Shown here piece after piece: positions 1 through 8,244 of a stretch of 64,000 bases of DNA; positions within the stretch are counted from its first letter, which is position 1; each line of letters starts with the position of its first letter. Source of the DNA: Streptomyces vietnamensis (GTDB lineage: Bacteria > Actinomycetota > Actinomycetes > Streptomycetales > Streptomycetaceae); NCBI RefSeq assembly GCF_000830005.1, contig NZ_CP010407.1, forward strand, positions 372,001 through 436,000, given 5' to 3'. The translations under genes were made by a program, and so were the position numbers. The notes under the pieces were generated by a model. That model was not told the origin of the DNA, made no database searches, and saw only the letters and a program-made list of their open reading frames with translations.

Positions 1-234
1 CTCCGGCAGATAGCCGTCGGGCGGCTTGTCGGCGTCGCCGTGGCCGCGCTGGGTGGGGGCGTACGCGTGCAGGCCCGGGGGCATGCGGCGCAGCAGCGGC
101 TCGAACGTCCACCAGGAGTCCAGGTAGCCGTGCACCAGGACGAGCGGTGTGCCCCCCGGCCGGCCCGTTTCCGCGTACGGAAGCGTGGGGCGCCCCTCCC
201 CCAGGACGGCGCTGTGCACGGCGACGGCGGCCAT
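1..234 (-). CDS. alpha/beta hydrolase, N-terminal part (cut by window edge)
   Basis: The first 78 codons of a gene that runs off the left edge. The ATG at 234 follows a purine-rich stretch (GGAGGAGGAGAGGTGAGGAG on the minus strand) that can serve as ribosome binding site. The protein begins MAAVAVHSAVLGEG and then shows LVLVHGYLDSWWTFEPLL, the beta-strand plus HG oxyanion-hole motif of alpha/beta hydrolases, followed by an Arg-Gly-His-Gly segment (QRGHGDADKP) typical of esterases and epoxide-hydrolase-like members. The nucleophile elbow and catalytic His lie outside the window, so neither activity nor substrate can be judged. It lies about 80 bp downstream of the ECF41 sigma gene on the same strand and could be co-transcribed with it. 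Confidence 0.8.
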   Translation of the reverse strand, partial: MAAVAVHSAVLGEGRPTLPYAETGRPGGTPLVLVHGYLDSWWTFEPLLRRMPPGLHAYAPTQRGHGDADKPPDGYLPE

Positions 235-316
235 CGCGGCCCTCCTCACCTCTCCTCCTCCAGGATAGGAAGGAGGGGGGTGGGGGGACAGTCGGGGCGT
301 TTCCGGGGGGCGGGGT

Positions 317-1183
317 TCAGCGGCTCAGCGTGGTCTCCCGGTCCAGGTGCGACAGCTTCTCCGGGTTGCGCACGGCGTACAGACCGGTGATGAGGCCCTC
401 GTCGATCCGCAGTGCCAGGACCGTGTCGATCTCGCCGTCCCGTCGGACGATCAGCGCCGGGTCGCCGTTGACCCGTGCGGGCTGGAGCACCGTCGTGGCC
501 GCGAGCCGGCCCAGGAGGCCCGCCACCTGTTCGGCCCCTACGACGGGCTCGAGTGCGGCCCGTACGACTCCGCCGCCGTCGGTCAGCAGGACGACGTCCG
601 GCGCGAGGACGTCGAGCAGGCGTTGCAGGTCGCCCGTCTCGACCGCCCGGCGGAACGCCTCGACGGTGCGGCGGGTCTCCGCGGCGGAGGCGACCCCACG
701 GGGCCGGCGCGCGGCGACGTGGGCGCGTGCCCGGTGGGCGATCTGGCGGACCGCGGCCGGGGTCTTGCCGACGGCTTCGGCGATCTCGTCGTACGCCAGG
801 TCGAACACCTCGCGCAGGACGAACACCGCCCGCTCGGTCGGGGTGAGGGTCTCCAGGACGAGGAGCATCGCCATCGACACGCTGTCGGCCAGCTCGGCGT
901 CCTCGGCCACGTCGGGCGCGGTCAGCAGCGGCTCGGGCAGCCAGGGGCCGAGGTAGGACTCCTTGCGGCGGCCGAGGGTGCGCAGATGGGTGAGCGCCTG
1001 GCGCGTGGTGATCCGGACGAGGTACGCGCGCCGGTCCCGCACGGTGCCGAGGTCGACACCCACCCATTTCAGCCAGGTCTCCTGCAGGACGTCCTCCGCG
1101 TCGGCGGCCGAGCCGAGCATCTCGTAGGCGACGGTGAACAGCAGTCTGCGGTGGGCGACGAACGCCTCGGTGACGTCATTCAT
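317..1183 (-). CDS. ECF41-family RNA polymerase sigma factor with fused SnoaL-like domain
   Basis: A 288-residue extracytoplasmic-function sigma factor of the SigJ/ECF41 kind. Region 2 opens with VAYEMLGSAADAEDVLQETWLKW and region 4 contains LTPTERAVFVLREVFDLAYDEIA. The C-terminal SnoaL/NTF2-like extension carries the three ECF41 landmarks as WLPEP, DGGGV and NPEKL (family forms WLPEP, DGGGR, NPDKL). In this family the fused domain tunes sigma activity in place of a separate anti-sigma factor. I chose the ATG at 1183 because an exact ECF41 promoter (1192-1218) ends just upstream; the in-frame ATG at 1219 would lie at or before its -35 element. The divergent neighbour is a carboxymuconolactone-decarboxylase-family gene, the known partner type of ECF41 factors. 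Confidence 0.93.
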   Translation of the reverse strand: MNDVTEAFVAHRRLLFTVAYEMLGSAADAEDVLQETWLKWVGVDLGTVRDRRAYLVRITTRQALTHLRTLGRRKESYLGPWLPEPLLTAPDVAEDAELADSVSMAMLLVLETLTPTERAVFVLREVFDLAYDEIAEAVGKTPAAVRQIAHRARAHVAARRPRGVASAAETRRTVEAFRRAVETGDLQRLLDVLAPDVVLLTDGGGVVRAALEPVVGAEQVAGLLGRLAATTVLQPARVNGDPALIVRRDGEIDTVLALRIDEGLITGLYAVRNPEKLSHLDRETTLSR

Positions 1184-1191
1184 GCTCCCCA

Positions 1192-1218
1192 GACGCCGGC
1201 CGTCGTCGTTCTGTGACA
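1192..1218 (-). promoter_or_regulatory. ECF41 autoregulatory promoter
   Basis: On the minus strand TGTCACA (1218-1212), then 16 bp, then CGTC (1195-1192). This equals the described ECF41 consensus TGTCACA-N16/17-CGTC. Transcription would start about 1-3 bases before the sigma-factor ATG at 1183, giving a leaderless or nearly leaderless mRNA. Confidence 0.8.
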
Positions 1219-1252
1219 TCGGCGGCCGGTGACTCACGCCACAGCGCCGTGT

Positions 1253-1279
1253 CGTCACAGGGGGCGGGGCGCCGGCGTC
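1253..1279 (+). promoter_or_regulatory. ECF41-dependent promoter of the CMD gene
   Basis: CGTCACA (1253-1259), a 16-bp spacer and CGTC (1276-1279), one base off the ECF41 consensus. It points toward the carboxymuconolactone-decarboxylase-family gene at 1331, leaving a leader of about 45 nt. Same geometry as the promoter of the sigma gene 35 bp away on the other strand. Confidence 0.72.
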
Positions 1280-1330
1280 TTGTGTTCACCCCGTGCGACA
1301 GCGCACGACATCACGAATGAGGACGGCGTC

Positions 1331-1810
1331 ATGGAACCCCGTTTCAACCTGTTCGACAGCCCGACCGCCGCGAAGGTCGCCAAGCGGTTCTACAACACCT
1401 CGCTGGTCCTGGAGGAGTCGACCCTGCCGAGGTCCCTGCGGGAGCTGGTGCAGCTGCGGGTCAGCCAGATCAACGGCTGCGGCTTCTGCGTGGACGCCCA
1501 TGCCAAGGAGGCCGCGGCCGAGGGCGAGACCGCGGTCCGGCTCAGCCTGGTCGCCACCTGGCGGCACAGCACCGTGTTCACCGAGGCCGAGCGGGCCGCG
1601 CTGGCGCTCGCCGAGGAGGGCACCCGGCTCGGCGACCGGGGCGTGTCCGACGAGACCTGGGCCGAGGTGCGCAAGCACTACGACGACGACCAGATCGGTG
1701 CCCTGGTCTGCGTCGTCTCCCTGATCAACGCGGCCACCCGGATGAACGTGATCGTGCACAACCCGGGCGGCTCGTACGAGCCCGGGTTGTTCGCCCGTAC
1801 GGCCGGCTGA
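1331..1810 (+). CDS. carboxymuconolactone decarboxylase / AhpD-like protein
   Basis: A 159-residue member of the CMD/AhpD family. It contains the redox motif C50-G-F-C53 followed by H57 (NGCGFCVDAHAKE), the arrangement of AhpD-type alkylhydroperoxidases. Such proteins act as thiol-dependent peroxidases or small reductases; the substrate of ECF41-linked members is not established. The ATG at 1331 has GAGG about 8 bases upstream; an open frame continues further upstream but lacks family similarity. The gene is divergent from the ECF41 sigma gene and has an ECF41-type promoter, so it is probably the main target of that sigma factor (the so-called COE partner). Confidence 0.92.
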   Translation: MEPRFNLFDSPTAAKVAKRFYNTSLVLEESTLPRSLRELVQLRVSQINGCGFCVDAHAKEAAAEGETAVRLSLVATWRHSTVFTEAERAALALAEEGTRLGDRGVSDETWAEVRKHYDDDQIGALVCVVSLINAATRMNVIVHNPGGSYEPGLFARTAG

Positions 1811-1826
1811 CCGGCGCCACGCACGC

Positions 1827-1864
1827 GGGCCCGTCCCGGGGTCGTTCGATCCCGGGGCGGGCCC
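1827..1864. terminator. bidirectional hairpin terminator between convergent genes
   Basis: A 14-bp stem with one mismatch: GGGCCCGTCCCGGG (1827-1840), a 10-nt loop, and CCCGGGGCGGGCCC (1851-1864). It sits in the short gap between the convergent CMD-family gene and the HAD hydrolase gene. There is no T tract, which is usual for actinobacterial terminators. Confidence 0.65.
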
Positions 1865-1884
1865 TCCGCGTCGGGCGTTCCGTG

Positions 1885-2577
1885 TCAGCCCTGTTCCTGC
1901 GGCTCTCCGCTCCGGGCGGCCGCCCGGTCCCGGACGTGGCGGCGCAGGCCGTCGAGGGACACGTCCTCCAGGCTGTCCGCGAAGATCCGGTCCGGGCCCG
2001 GGGGCACCGGCAGCATGGAGGGGACGACCAGGACGGTGCAGCCGGCCGCGTCGGCCGAGGCGGCTCCGTCCGGCGAGTCCTCGACGGCCACGCACGCCGC
2101 GGCCGGTACGCCGAGCCGCCGGGCGGCCGTGCGGTACGGGTCGGGGTGCGGCTTGGTGCGTGCGGTGTCGTCGGCGGAGACCGTGAAGGCGAACGGAACG
2201 TGCGCGAGCGCGCCGCCGACGACCGAGTCGACCACCGAGCGGGGTGACGCGCTGACCAGCGCGAACGGCAGTCCTGCCCGGGCCAGTTCGGTCAGGAGCC
2301 GGTCCGCTCCCGGGCGCATCGGCGCGCCCTCGTCGACGCGCCTCTGGAAGGCGGTGGTCAGCGCCGTCGCGATGCCCTCCGGGTCGGACGCGCCGGTGGC
2401 CCGTACGAGGTGGGCGGCGGTGTCCTCGACGGCGCGGCCGACGACCTCGGGGGCGTCGGTGTCGGTGAGCCGGTGTCCGAGGCGGGCGGCGACCTCCTCC
2501 GTGGCCTGCCACCAGAGGACCTCGGTGTCGACGAGGGTGCCGTCCATGTCGAAGAGGACGGCGGCGAGTCCGCTCAC
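1885..2577 (-). CDS. HAD-superfamily phosphatase (beta-phosphoglucomutase-like)
   Basis: A 230-residue haloacid-dehalogenase-type hydrolase. Motif I is FDMDGTLVDTE with nucleophile Asp10 and acid Asp12; motif II is LVSASPRS; the motif III Lys is in TKPHPDPY; motif IV is AVEDSPDG. The helical cap between motifs I and II puts it in the phosphoglycolate phosphatase/beta-phosphoglucomutase subgroup rather than the phosphonatase (PhnX) type. The start is the GTG at 2577, which overlaps the stop of the ABC ATPase gene (GTGA), so it is the translationally coupled last gene of the transporter operon. Presumably it dephosphorylates a product derived from the imported compound; the substrate is unknown. 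Confidence 0.88.
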   Translation of the reverse strand: MSGLAAVLFDMDGTLVDTEVLWWQATEEVAARLGHRLTDTDAPEVVGRAVEDTAAHLVRATGASDPEGIATALTTAFQRRVDEGAPMRPGADRLLTELARAGLPFALVSASPRSVVDSVVGGALAHVPFAFTVSADDTARTKPHPDPYRTAARRLGVPAAACVAVEDSPDGAASADAAGCTVLVVPSMLPVPPGPDRIFADSLEDVSLDGLRRHVRDRAAARSGEPQEQG

Positions 2578-3659
2578 CGCTCCGCCTTCGGTACGACGAG
2601 GACGGGGTGCGGGGCGAGGCCGACGGTGGCGCGGGCCCCCGGCGTGAGTTCGCCCGCGTCGCGGGACGGGAGGTCCGCCTTGACCGTCGTACCGCGGTGG
2701 TCGAGGTGGACGCGGGTGACGGAGCCGAAGAAGGAGGTGGAGACGATGACGGCCTCGCCCTCGGTGTCGGCGGTCACGGTGACGTTCTCGGGGCGGACGA
2801 GCACCTCGACGTCGCGGGTGTCGGGGACGTCCCCGTCGACGGGGAGGCGGCTGCCCGCCGCTTCCACCAGGCCGGAGTCCGTGAGCCGGCCCGGCAGGCG
2901 GTTCATGGTGCCGACGAACTCGGCGACGAAGGCGGTCGCGGGCCGGCGGTACAGCTCGGCGGGGGCCGCGCACTGCTCCAGCCTGCCGGCGTTGAGGACG
3001 GCGACGCGGTCCGCCATGGACAGCGCCTCCTCCTGGTCGTGGGTGACGAACACGGTGGTGATGCCGAGGGAGAGCTGGAGCCGGCGGATCTCCTCGCGCA
3101 GGCTCAGCCGGACCTTGGCGTCGAGCGCGGAGAGCGGCTCGTCGAGGAGCAGGACGCGGGGGCGCAGGGCGAGGGCACGGGCCAGGGCGACGCGCTGCTG
3201 CTGGCCGCCGGACATCTGGTGCGGGTAGCGGTCGCCGTGCTCGGGCAGGCCGACGAGGTCGAGGAGTTCGGCGGCGCGGGCGTGGCGCTCGGCGGCCCCG
3301 GTCTTGCGGACGCGGAGGCCGAAGGCGACGTTGTCGCGGGCGGTGAGGTTGGGGAAGAGGCTGTACGACTGGAAGACCATGCCGGCGTCGCGGCGGTTGG
3401 CCGGGACGTGGGTGATGTCGGCCCCGTCCACGAGGACCTCGCCGGAGTCGGGGCGTTCGAAGCCGGCGAGTACCCGCAGCGCGGTGGTCTTGCCGCAGCC
3501 CGACGGGCCGAGGAGCGCGAGGAGTTCGCCCGGCTCGACGGTCAGGTCGAGGCCGTCGAGGGCGGTGGTGGTGCCGAACGCGCGGCGCAGGCCGCGGAAT
3601 TCGACGCGGGCCCCGGTGGCGGCGGTGGACTCCGTCCGTTCCGCTGTGGCAGAGGTCAT
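2574..3659 (-). CDS. ABC importer ATP-binding protein (Fe3+/polyamine/phosphonate type)
   Basis: A 361-residue ATPase of the PotA/FbpC class. Walker A is GPSGCGKTT (51-59), the signature is MSGGQQQRVALARAL, Walker B is VLLLDEPLSALD, and the H-loop is VFVTHDQEEAL. A C-terminal TOBE-like domain of about 110 residues follows (EVLVRPENVTV), as in transporters of iron, polyamines and 2-aminoethylphosphonate. It lies 3 bp after the second permease gene and shares 4 bp with the HAD gene. It powers uptake together with the two permeases and the lipoprotein encoded upstream. Confidence 0.92.
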   Translation of the reverse strand: MTSATAERTESTAATGARVEFRGLRRAFGTTTALDGLDLTVEPGELLALLGPSGCGKTTALRVLAGFERPDSGEVLVDGADITHVPANRRDAGMVFQSYSLFPNLTARDNVAFGLRVRKTGAAERHARAAELLDLVGLPEHGDRYPHQMSGGQQQRVALARALALRPRVLLLDEPLSALDAKVRLSLREEIRRLQLSLGITTVFVTHDQEEALSMADRVAVLNAGRLEQCAAPAELYRRPATAFVAEFVGTMNRLPGRLTDSGLVEAAGSRLPVDGDVPDTRDVEVLVRPENVTVTADTEGEAVIVSTSFFGSVTRVHLDHRGTTVKADLPSRDAGELTPGARATVGLAPHPVLVVPKAER

Positions 3660-3662
3660 GGG

Positions 3663-4586
3663 TCAGGACTCCTTGCGGGAGGTGCGGGGGGCTCCGGGCG
3701 TGCCGGTCTGCGCCGTTCCGGCCCGGGACAGGACGAGGAGCAGCAGCCAGGTGATGACGAGGCTCAGGAGGGAGACGGCCACCGACATGCGGGCCTGGGC
3801 GCCGGAGATGGAGACGATCCACACGGCGAAGGGCCGGAAGCCGAGGATCGAGGCGATGGAGAACTCGCCGAGGACCAGGGCCAGGGTGAGGAAGGCGGCG
3901 CCGGCGAGCGAGGACCGCAGGTTGGGCAGGATCACCCGGAGCATGACGTACGGCCAGGACGCCCCGCAGTTGCGGGCGGCCTCGACGAGGGTGGGGACGT
4001 CGATCGCGCGCAGTCCCGCGTCGAGGGAGCGGTAGACGAACGGCAGGGCCATGACGGTGTAGGCGAGGACCAGGACGAAGGGGAAGTCCTCGTTCTGGAC
4101 GGCGAGGAACGTCTGGTAGAGCGGGGTTCGCGACAGGTGGTCCGGGCCCCAGCGCAGTACGGTGCTGATGCCGGTGACGAGCGCGATCGGCGGCACCACG
4201 AGCGGCAGCATGCACATCACCTCGACGACCGGCCGCAGGCGCGGCGCGCCGAGCCGGACCGCGACCAGGGCGGGCACGGCGAGGAGCAGGGAGAGCGCGA
4301 TGGTGGCGGCGGCGAGGCCGAGGGACAGCAGCAGGCTCTGGGTGAATCCGTCGGCGGAGAGCAGTGCGGTGTACGCCTCGAAGGAGACGCCCTGGCCGGG
4401 GGTGTGCACGGTGAAGACGAACGAGGCGATCAGCGGGACGAGGAAGTAGGCGCCGCCGAGGCCGAGGACGAGGCCGCGCCACACGCGGGGGCGCCGCCGG
4501 GTCCGTACGGGGGTGGTGGGCCGGGCCGCCGCCCGCGCCCCGGACTCCGGGGTGACGTCCGGGGCGGTGGGGGTCATCGCAGCCAT
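3663..4586 (-). CDS. ABC importer permease 2
   Basis: A 307-residue integral membrane protein with about six hydrophobic segments. It has a binding-protein-dependent permease EAA loop, here EAARNCGASWPYVMLRVILPNL, which docks on the ATPase. The chosen ATG at 4586 has GGAG six bases upstream; a second ATG at 4577 overlaps the stop of the first permease gene (ATGA). Either start makes the two permeases translationally coupled. A related permease immediately upstream implies a heterodimeric channel, as in PotBC or the 2-aminoethylphosphonate system. Confidence 0.9.
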   Translation of the reverse strand: MAAMTPTAPDVTPESGARAAARPTTPVRTRRRPRVWRGLVLGLGGAYFLVPLIASFVFTVHTPGQGVSFEAYTALLSADGFTQSLLLSLGLAAATIALSLLLAVPALVAVRLGAPRLRPVVEVMCMLPLVVPPIALVTGISTVLRWGPDHLSRTPLYQTFLAVQNEDFPFVLVLAYTVMALPFVYRSLDAGLRAIDVPTLVEAARNCGASWPYVMLRVILPNLRSSLAGAAFLTLALVLGEFSIASILGFRPFAVWIVSISGAQARMSVAVSLLSLVITWLLLLVLSRAGTAQTGTPGAPRTSRKES

Positions 4587-5467
4587 CGGGCGCTCCTGCG
4601 CTGGAGGGGGAGGTAGATCGCCATGACCAGGCCGGCGATCAGGATCATGTCGAGGCCGAGGGCGAGGGCGACGTTCTCCTGGCCGACCATGACGTTGCCG
4701 GAGAGCGCGTCCGCGATCTTCAGGGTGACCAGGGGTACGGAGCCGCCGACGAGGGCCGCGGCGGTCGCGTGGGCGGCGAAGGCGCTGCCGAAGAGCAGCA
4801 CGAACCCGCCGAGCAGCGAGGGCGCGAGGACCGGGATGCCGACGTGGCGCCAGTACTGCCATCCGCCGGCGCCCGCGTTCTGCGCGGCCTCCCGCCACTG
4901 GGGGCGCAGGCCGTCGAGGGCAGGCAGGATCACCAGGACCATGAGGGGGATGAGGAAGTACAGGTAGACGACGGCGAGGCCGCCGAAGGAGTACAGGTTC
5001 CAGCCGAGGCTCGTGAGGTCGGCGAGCTGGGTGACCACTCCGGAGATGCCGACGGTCGCGATGAACGCGAACGCGAGGGGGACGCCGCCGAAGTTGGCGA
5101 GGACGCCGGAGGCGGTGAGGACGGCGCTGCGCAGGGCCTGGGACCGGGAGGTGACGACGGCCTGGGCGATGAGGACGCCGAGGACGGAGCCGATCAGGGC
5201 GGTGAGCGCGGAGAGTTGCACGCTGCCGAGGAGGGAGCCGAGGTAGGGGCCCTGGAGCGAGCGGCTCAGGTGCTCGCCGGTGAGGGCGGTGGCGCCGGTG
5301 GCCGGATCGGTGCGGGTGACGGCGCCGAACAGGAGGGCGCCGAGGGGCAGTCCGAAGGCGAGGGCCGTGAAGGCGATCAGGGGGAGGGCGGCGAGCCAGG
5401 TGCGCGGGCCGCGCCGCCGGCGGCGGGTGCCGCCGGCGGTTCCCTCGGTGGGGGTGGCTGAGGACAT
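4574..5467 (-). CDS. ABC importer permease 1
   Basis: A 297-residue membrane permease starting MSSATPTEG with a basic cytoplasmic N-terminus (TRRRRRGPRTW), then about six membrane segments and the EAA loop EAAQNAGAGGWQYWRHVGIPVL. The ATG at 5467 shares one base with the stop codon of the substrate-binding protein gene (TGATG), and its own stop overlaps the start region of permease 2. With its partner it forms the channel of the importer. Annotated relatives are usually called 2-aminoethylphosphonate or Fe3+/spermidine permeases; the sequence alone does not fix the substrate. Confidence 0.9.
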   Translation of the reverse strand: MSSATPTEGTAGGTRRRRRGPRTWLAALPLIAFTALAFGLPLGALLFGAVTRTDPATGATALTGEHLSRSLQGPYLGSLLGSVQLSALTALIGSVLGVLIAQAVVTSRSQALRSAVLTASGVLANFGGVPLAFAFIATVGISGVVTQLADLTSLGWNLYSFGGLAVVYLYFLIPLMVLVILPALDGLRPQWREAAQNAGAGGWQYWRHVGIPVLAPSLLGGFVLLFGSAFAAHATAAALVGGSVPLVTLKIADALSGNVMVGQENVALALGLDMILIAGLVMAIYLPLQRRSARWLR

Positions 5468-6612
5468 CAGGAGAGGGCCTTGTCCCACTTCTCGGCGAGG
5501 GTGGCCTTGGCCTTGTCGAGCTCGGCGGAGGCCGGGAAGGCGGGGGTGCCGTCGACCTTGGGGAGCTTGGCCACGAAGGTCTTGTCGGCGGTGCCGTCGG
5601 CGGTCATGGCCGGCAGCAGGACGGGGCGGGCGTATCCCTTGAGCCAGAGGTTCTGGCCCTCGGTGCTGTAGAGGAACTCCATCCACAGGCGGGCGGCCGC
5701 GGGGTGCGGGGCGTCCTTGCTGACGGCCTGGGAGTAGAACTGCGCGTACACGCCGTCGGTGGGGACGGCGACCTGCCAGTCGACGCCCTTGCCCTTGAAC
5801 TGGTCGGCGTAGCCGGCGTTGAGGTAGTCCCAGTCGATGCTGATGGGCGTCTCGCCCTTCTCGACCGTGGCCGGGGTGGACTCGACGGGGATGAAGTTGC
5901 CGCTCTTGCGCAGCGTGCCGAAGAAGTCGATGCCGGGCTGGATGTCGGCGAAGGAGCCCTTGTTGGCGAGGGCGGCCGCGTACACGCCGCCGAAGGCGGA
6001 GCCGGACTTGGTCGGGTTGCCGTTGAGGGCGACCTTGCCCTTGTACTCGGGCTTGAGGAGGTCGGCGAAGGTCTTCGGGCAGTTCGGGATCCGCTTGGCG
6101 TCGCAGCCGATGGAGACGTAGCCGCCGTAGTCGTTGTACCAGCGGCCGTCGGCGTCCTTCTGCGCGTCGGGGATCTTGCCCCAGGCCTCGACCTTGTACG
6201 GGGCGAACAGGCCCTCCTCGGCGCCGCTGCGGGCGAAGGCGATGCCCAGGTCCAGGACGTCGGGGGCGCGCTTCTGGCCCTTGCGGGACTTGACGGCGGC
6301 GATCTCGTCGGCGCTGGAGGCGTCGGGGTTCTCGCTCTCGACCTTGATGCCGTACTTGGTCTCGAACGCCTTGATCAGTTCACCGTAGTTGGCCCAGTCC
6401 GGCGGAAGGGCGATGACGTGCAGCGCGCCCTCCTGCTTCGCCGCCTTGACGAGGGCGTCCATGCCGCCGAAGTCCTTGGCCGAGGCGGCGGTGGCCGACT
6501 TCGCACCCTTGCCGTCGGTGCCGGCCGCGCCCTCGGGAGCGGCGCCACAGGCGGTGAGGGTGGTCAGGACGACGGCGCCGAGCAGGGCTGCGGCGACGGG
6601 GGTTCTGCGCAC
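5467..6612 (-). CDS. ABC importer substrate-binding lipoprotein
   Basis: A 381-residue extracytoplasmic binding protein. The N-terminus MRRTPVAAALLGAVVL leads to a lipobox LTAC with Cys22 as the lipidation site. The mature part resembles the family 1 binding proteins for iron, polyamines, thiamine and 2-aminoethylphosphonate (for example IDWDYLNAGYADQF and the C-terminal EFLYSTEGQNLWLKGYARPV). The start is GTG at 6612, five bases after GGGAG. It is the first gene of a five-gene operon (binding protein, two permeases, ATPase, HAD phosphatase) divergent from a HutC-type regulator. Regulator plus phosphatase favour a phosphonate or phosphorylated substrate, but that is inference. Confidence 0.9.
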   Translation of the reverse strand: MRRTPVAAALLGAVVLTTLTACGAAPEGAAGTDGKGAKSATAASAKDFGGMDALVKAAKQEGALHVIALPPDWANYGELIKAFETKYGIKVESENPDASSADEIAAVKSRKGQKRAPDVLDLGIAFARSGAEEGLFAPYKVEAWGKIPDAQKDADGRWYNDYGGYVSIGCDAKRIPNCPKTFADLLKPEYKGKVALNGNPTKSGSAFGGVYAAALANKGSFADIQPGIDFFGTLRKSGNFIPVESTPATVEKGETPISIDWDYLNAGYADQFKGKGVDWQVAVPTDGVYAQFYSQAVSKDAPHPAAARLWMEFLYSTEGQNLWLKGYARPVLLPAMTADGTADKTFVAKLPKVDGTPAFPASAELDKAKATLAEKWDKALS

Positions 6613-6640
6613 GGGGTTCTCCCAGAAGCAAGTGACGGAA

Positions 6641-6654
6641 CTTGTCTGAACAAG
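6641..6654. promoter_or_regulatory. candidate operator of the HutC-type regulator
   Basis: CTTGT-CTGA-ACAAG, a perfect 5-bp inverted repeat about 30 bp upstream of the importer operon start and on the regulator side of it. Dimeric GntR/HutC proteins bind such short dyads, and it is the clearest dyad I see in this 266-bp intergenic region. Confidence 0.4.
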
Positions 6655-6878
6655 ACGCCCCTAGTTCGCCCGTGCCTCCTGTCCAGAAAGTGAACGGAAC
6701 ATGGCGAGATCCAGACGCCTCCCGGAAGAGCCGGTTGTGGTGAAACACGGGTGAATCCCATGGCGTTGAGATGAATCGACGGGTCCGCCCGGCGCCGGAT
6801 CGCCGGGTTAGGGTGGACACCGGAACAGCACACCCCGTGACCGGGTGCGCACAGCGAAGTACGAAATGGGGGGCAACT

Positions 6879-7628
6879 GTGACGGCGCTCTACGTGGAGA
6901 TCGCGGAGGAACTCCGCCGCTCGATCCTCAGCGGCGAGTACCCCGTCGGCGCCCGCCTGCCGTCCGAGAGCGACCTCGCCGACCGCTGGTCCGCGTCACG
7001 CGGCACGGTGCGCCAGGCCGTCGCCCTGCTCACCTCGGAGGGGATCATCGGCTCGCGCCAGGGCGCCCGCCGGATCGTGCTCCGCAGGGAGCGCCGGCAC
7101 AGCTTCGCCGAACTCCACAGCTTCGCCCAGTGGGCGCGGACCATGGGCTACCGGTCGGCCAGCCGCTTCCTCCATCGCGAGCGCCGCGCGGCCACGCCCG
7201 AGGAGGCGCGCCGCCTGGCCCTCCCGGAAGGGGCCGGGGTCCTCGACGTCCTGCGCCTGCGCTCCCTGGACGACGAACCAGTGATGCTGGAGCGCACGGC
7301 GTACGCGGAGTGGGTCGCGCCCACCGTCGAGTCCCTGCCCGTCGACTGCCCCTCGATCATGGACAGCATGGCCGAGGACGCGGGGATCGTCGCCCACTAC
7401 GGCGAGCACCTCATCGACGCGGTGCCCGCCGGCAGCGACGACGCCCGTCTGCTCCGGGTCCGCCGGGGCAGCCCGCTCCTCCGGCAGCGGCACCTGACGA
7501 GCAACCAGGACGGCCGCCCCATCGAGTGGACCGAGGACCGCTACCGCGCGGGGAGCGTCACCTTCAACGTGAGCAACTCGGTGGGCACGGCCCCGCTGGT
7601 CCGGGACCCCGGCTCGCTGCTGATGTGA
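6879..7628 (+). CDS. GntR-family (HutC subfamily) transcriptional regulator
   Basis: A 249-residue regulator. The N-terminal winged helix contains EELRRSILSGEYPVGARLPS and SRGTVRQAVALLTSEG, the GntR signature. The C-terminal portion is a UTRA ligand domain (LERTAYAEWVAPTV, then RGSPLLRQRHLTSNQDGRPIEWTEDRYRAG). The GTG at 6879 has a GGGGGG run five bases upstream; an open frame extends upstream but lacks family similarity. It is divergent from the importer operon and most likely represses it until the imported ligand or a metabolite binds UTRA, as PhnF- and HutC-type regulators do. Confidence 0.92.
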   Translation: MTALYVEIAEELRRSILSGEYPVGARLPSESDLADRWSASRGTVRQAVALLTSEGIIGSRQGARRIVLRRERRHSFAELHSFAQWARTMGYRSASRFLHRERRAATPEEARRLALPEGAGVLDVLRLRSLDDEPVMLERTAYAEWVAPTVESLPVDCPSIMDSMAEDAGIVAHYGEHLIDAVPAGSDDARLLRVRRGSPLLRQRHLTSNQDGRPIEWTEDRYRAGSVTFNVSNSVGTAPLVRDPGSLLM

Positions 7629-7757
7629 GGACCGCCGAGGGCGCGCGGACGGTCACGGGCGGGACCGAAGAGCCCACCGTTTCCCAGGAGTCAACCAACA
7701 CTTCACGGCGGCCATATGACGGTGCGTCACAACGGGTCGCCACGTACACTCGCCGGC

Positions 7758-8141
7758 ATGGCATCCCGCATCAGTGAGCTGATCCTCGACTGCGCCGACC
7801 CCGAGCGGCTCGCCGCGTTCTGGAGCGAGGTCCTCGACTACGTCGAGGTCGGCCGCGAGGACGACGGCAGCATCGAGATCGGGCCGGCCGGCATCGGGTT
7901 CGGCGGCGCACAGCCCACGCTGATCCTCAGCCCCAGCAACGAGCCGCGGACGGGCAAGCTCCGGCTGCACATCGATGTCAACGCCACCGACCGCGACCAG
8001 GACGCCGAGCTGGAACGGTTGCTCGCGCTCGGCGCCAGGCCCGTCGACGTCGGCCAGACCGGCGAGGAGAACTGGCACGTACTCGCCGATCCGGAAGGCA
8101 ACGAGTTCTGTCTCCTGCACCAGAGGCTCAAGCCCCTCTGA
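7758..8141 (+). CDS. VOC-family (glyoxalase/bleomycin-resistance-like) protein
   Basis: A 127-residue single-module vicinal-oxygen-chelate protein. It begins MASRISELILDCADPERLAAFW, shows the central KLRLHIDVNATDRD strand, and ends VLADPEGNEFCLL, the characteristic C-terminal VOC signature. Metal ligand candidates are His in LHIDV and the late Glu in GNEFCLL. Many Streptomyces paralogues have no assigned substrate. The ATG at 7758 is the first codon with family similarity. It stands alone between the GntR regulator and a NUDIX-like gene. Confidence 0.85.
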   Translation: MASRISELILDCADPERLAAFWSEVLDYVEVGREDDGSIEIGPAGIGFGGAQPTLILSPSNEPRTGKLRLHIDVNATDRDQDAELERLLALGARPVDVGQTGEENWHVLADPEGNEFCLLHQRLKPL

Positions 8142-8244
8142 CCGCCCCACGGGCGCCGAACGACAGCACTCCCGTACGAACTCCCACCCGGCCGGCGGAC
8201 ACGCGGCCTGGGCCGAAGCTCCGCCCGGAAAGTATGATCAAGCG

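Noticed and set aside
1885..4482. A single 865-codon minus-strand frame joining the HAD protein with upstream sequence.
   Set aside because: Only the last 230 codons have family similarity; the rest is an out-of-frame shadow of the ABC ATPase and permease genes.
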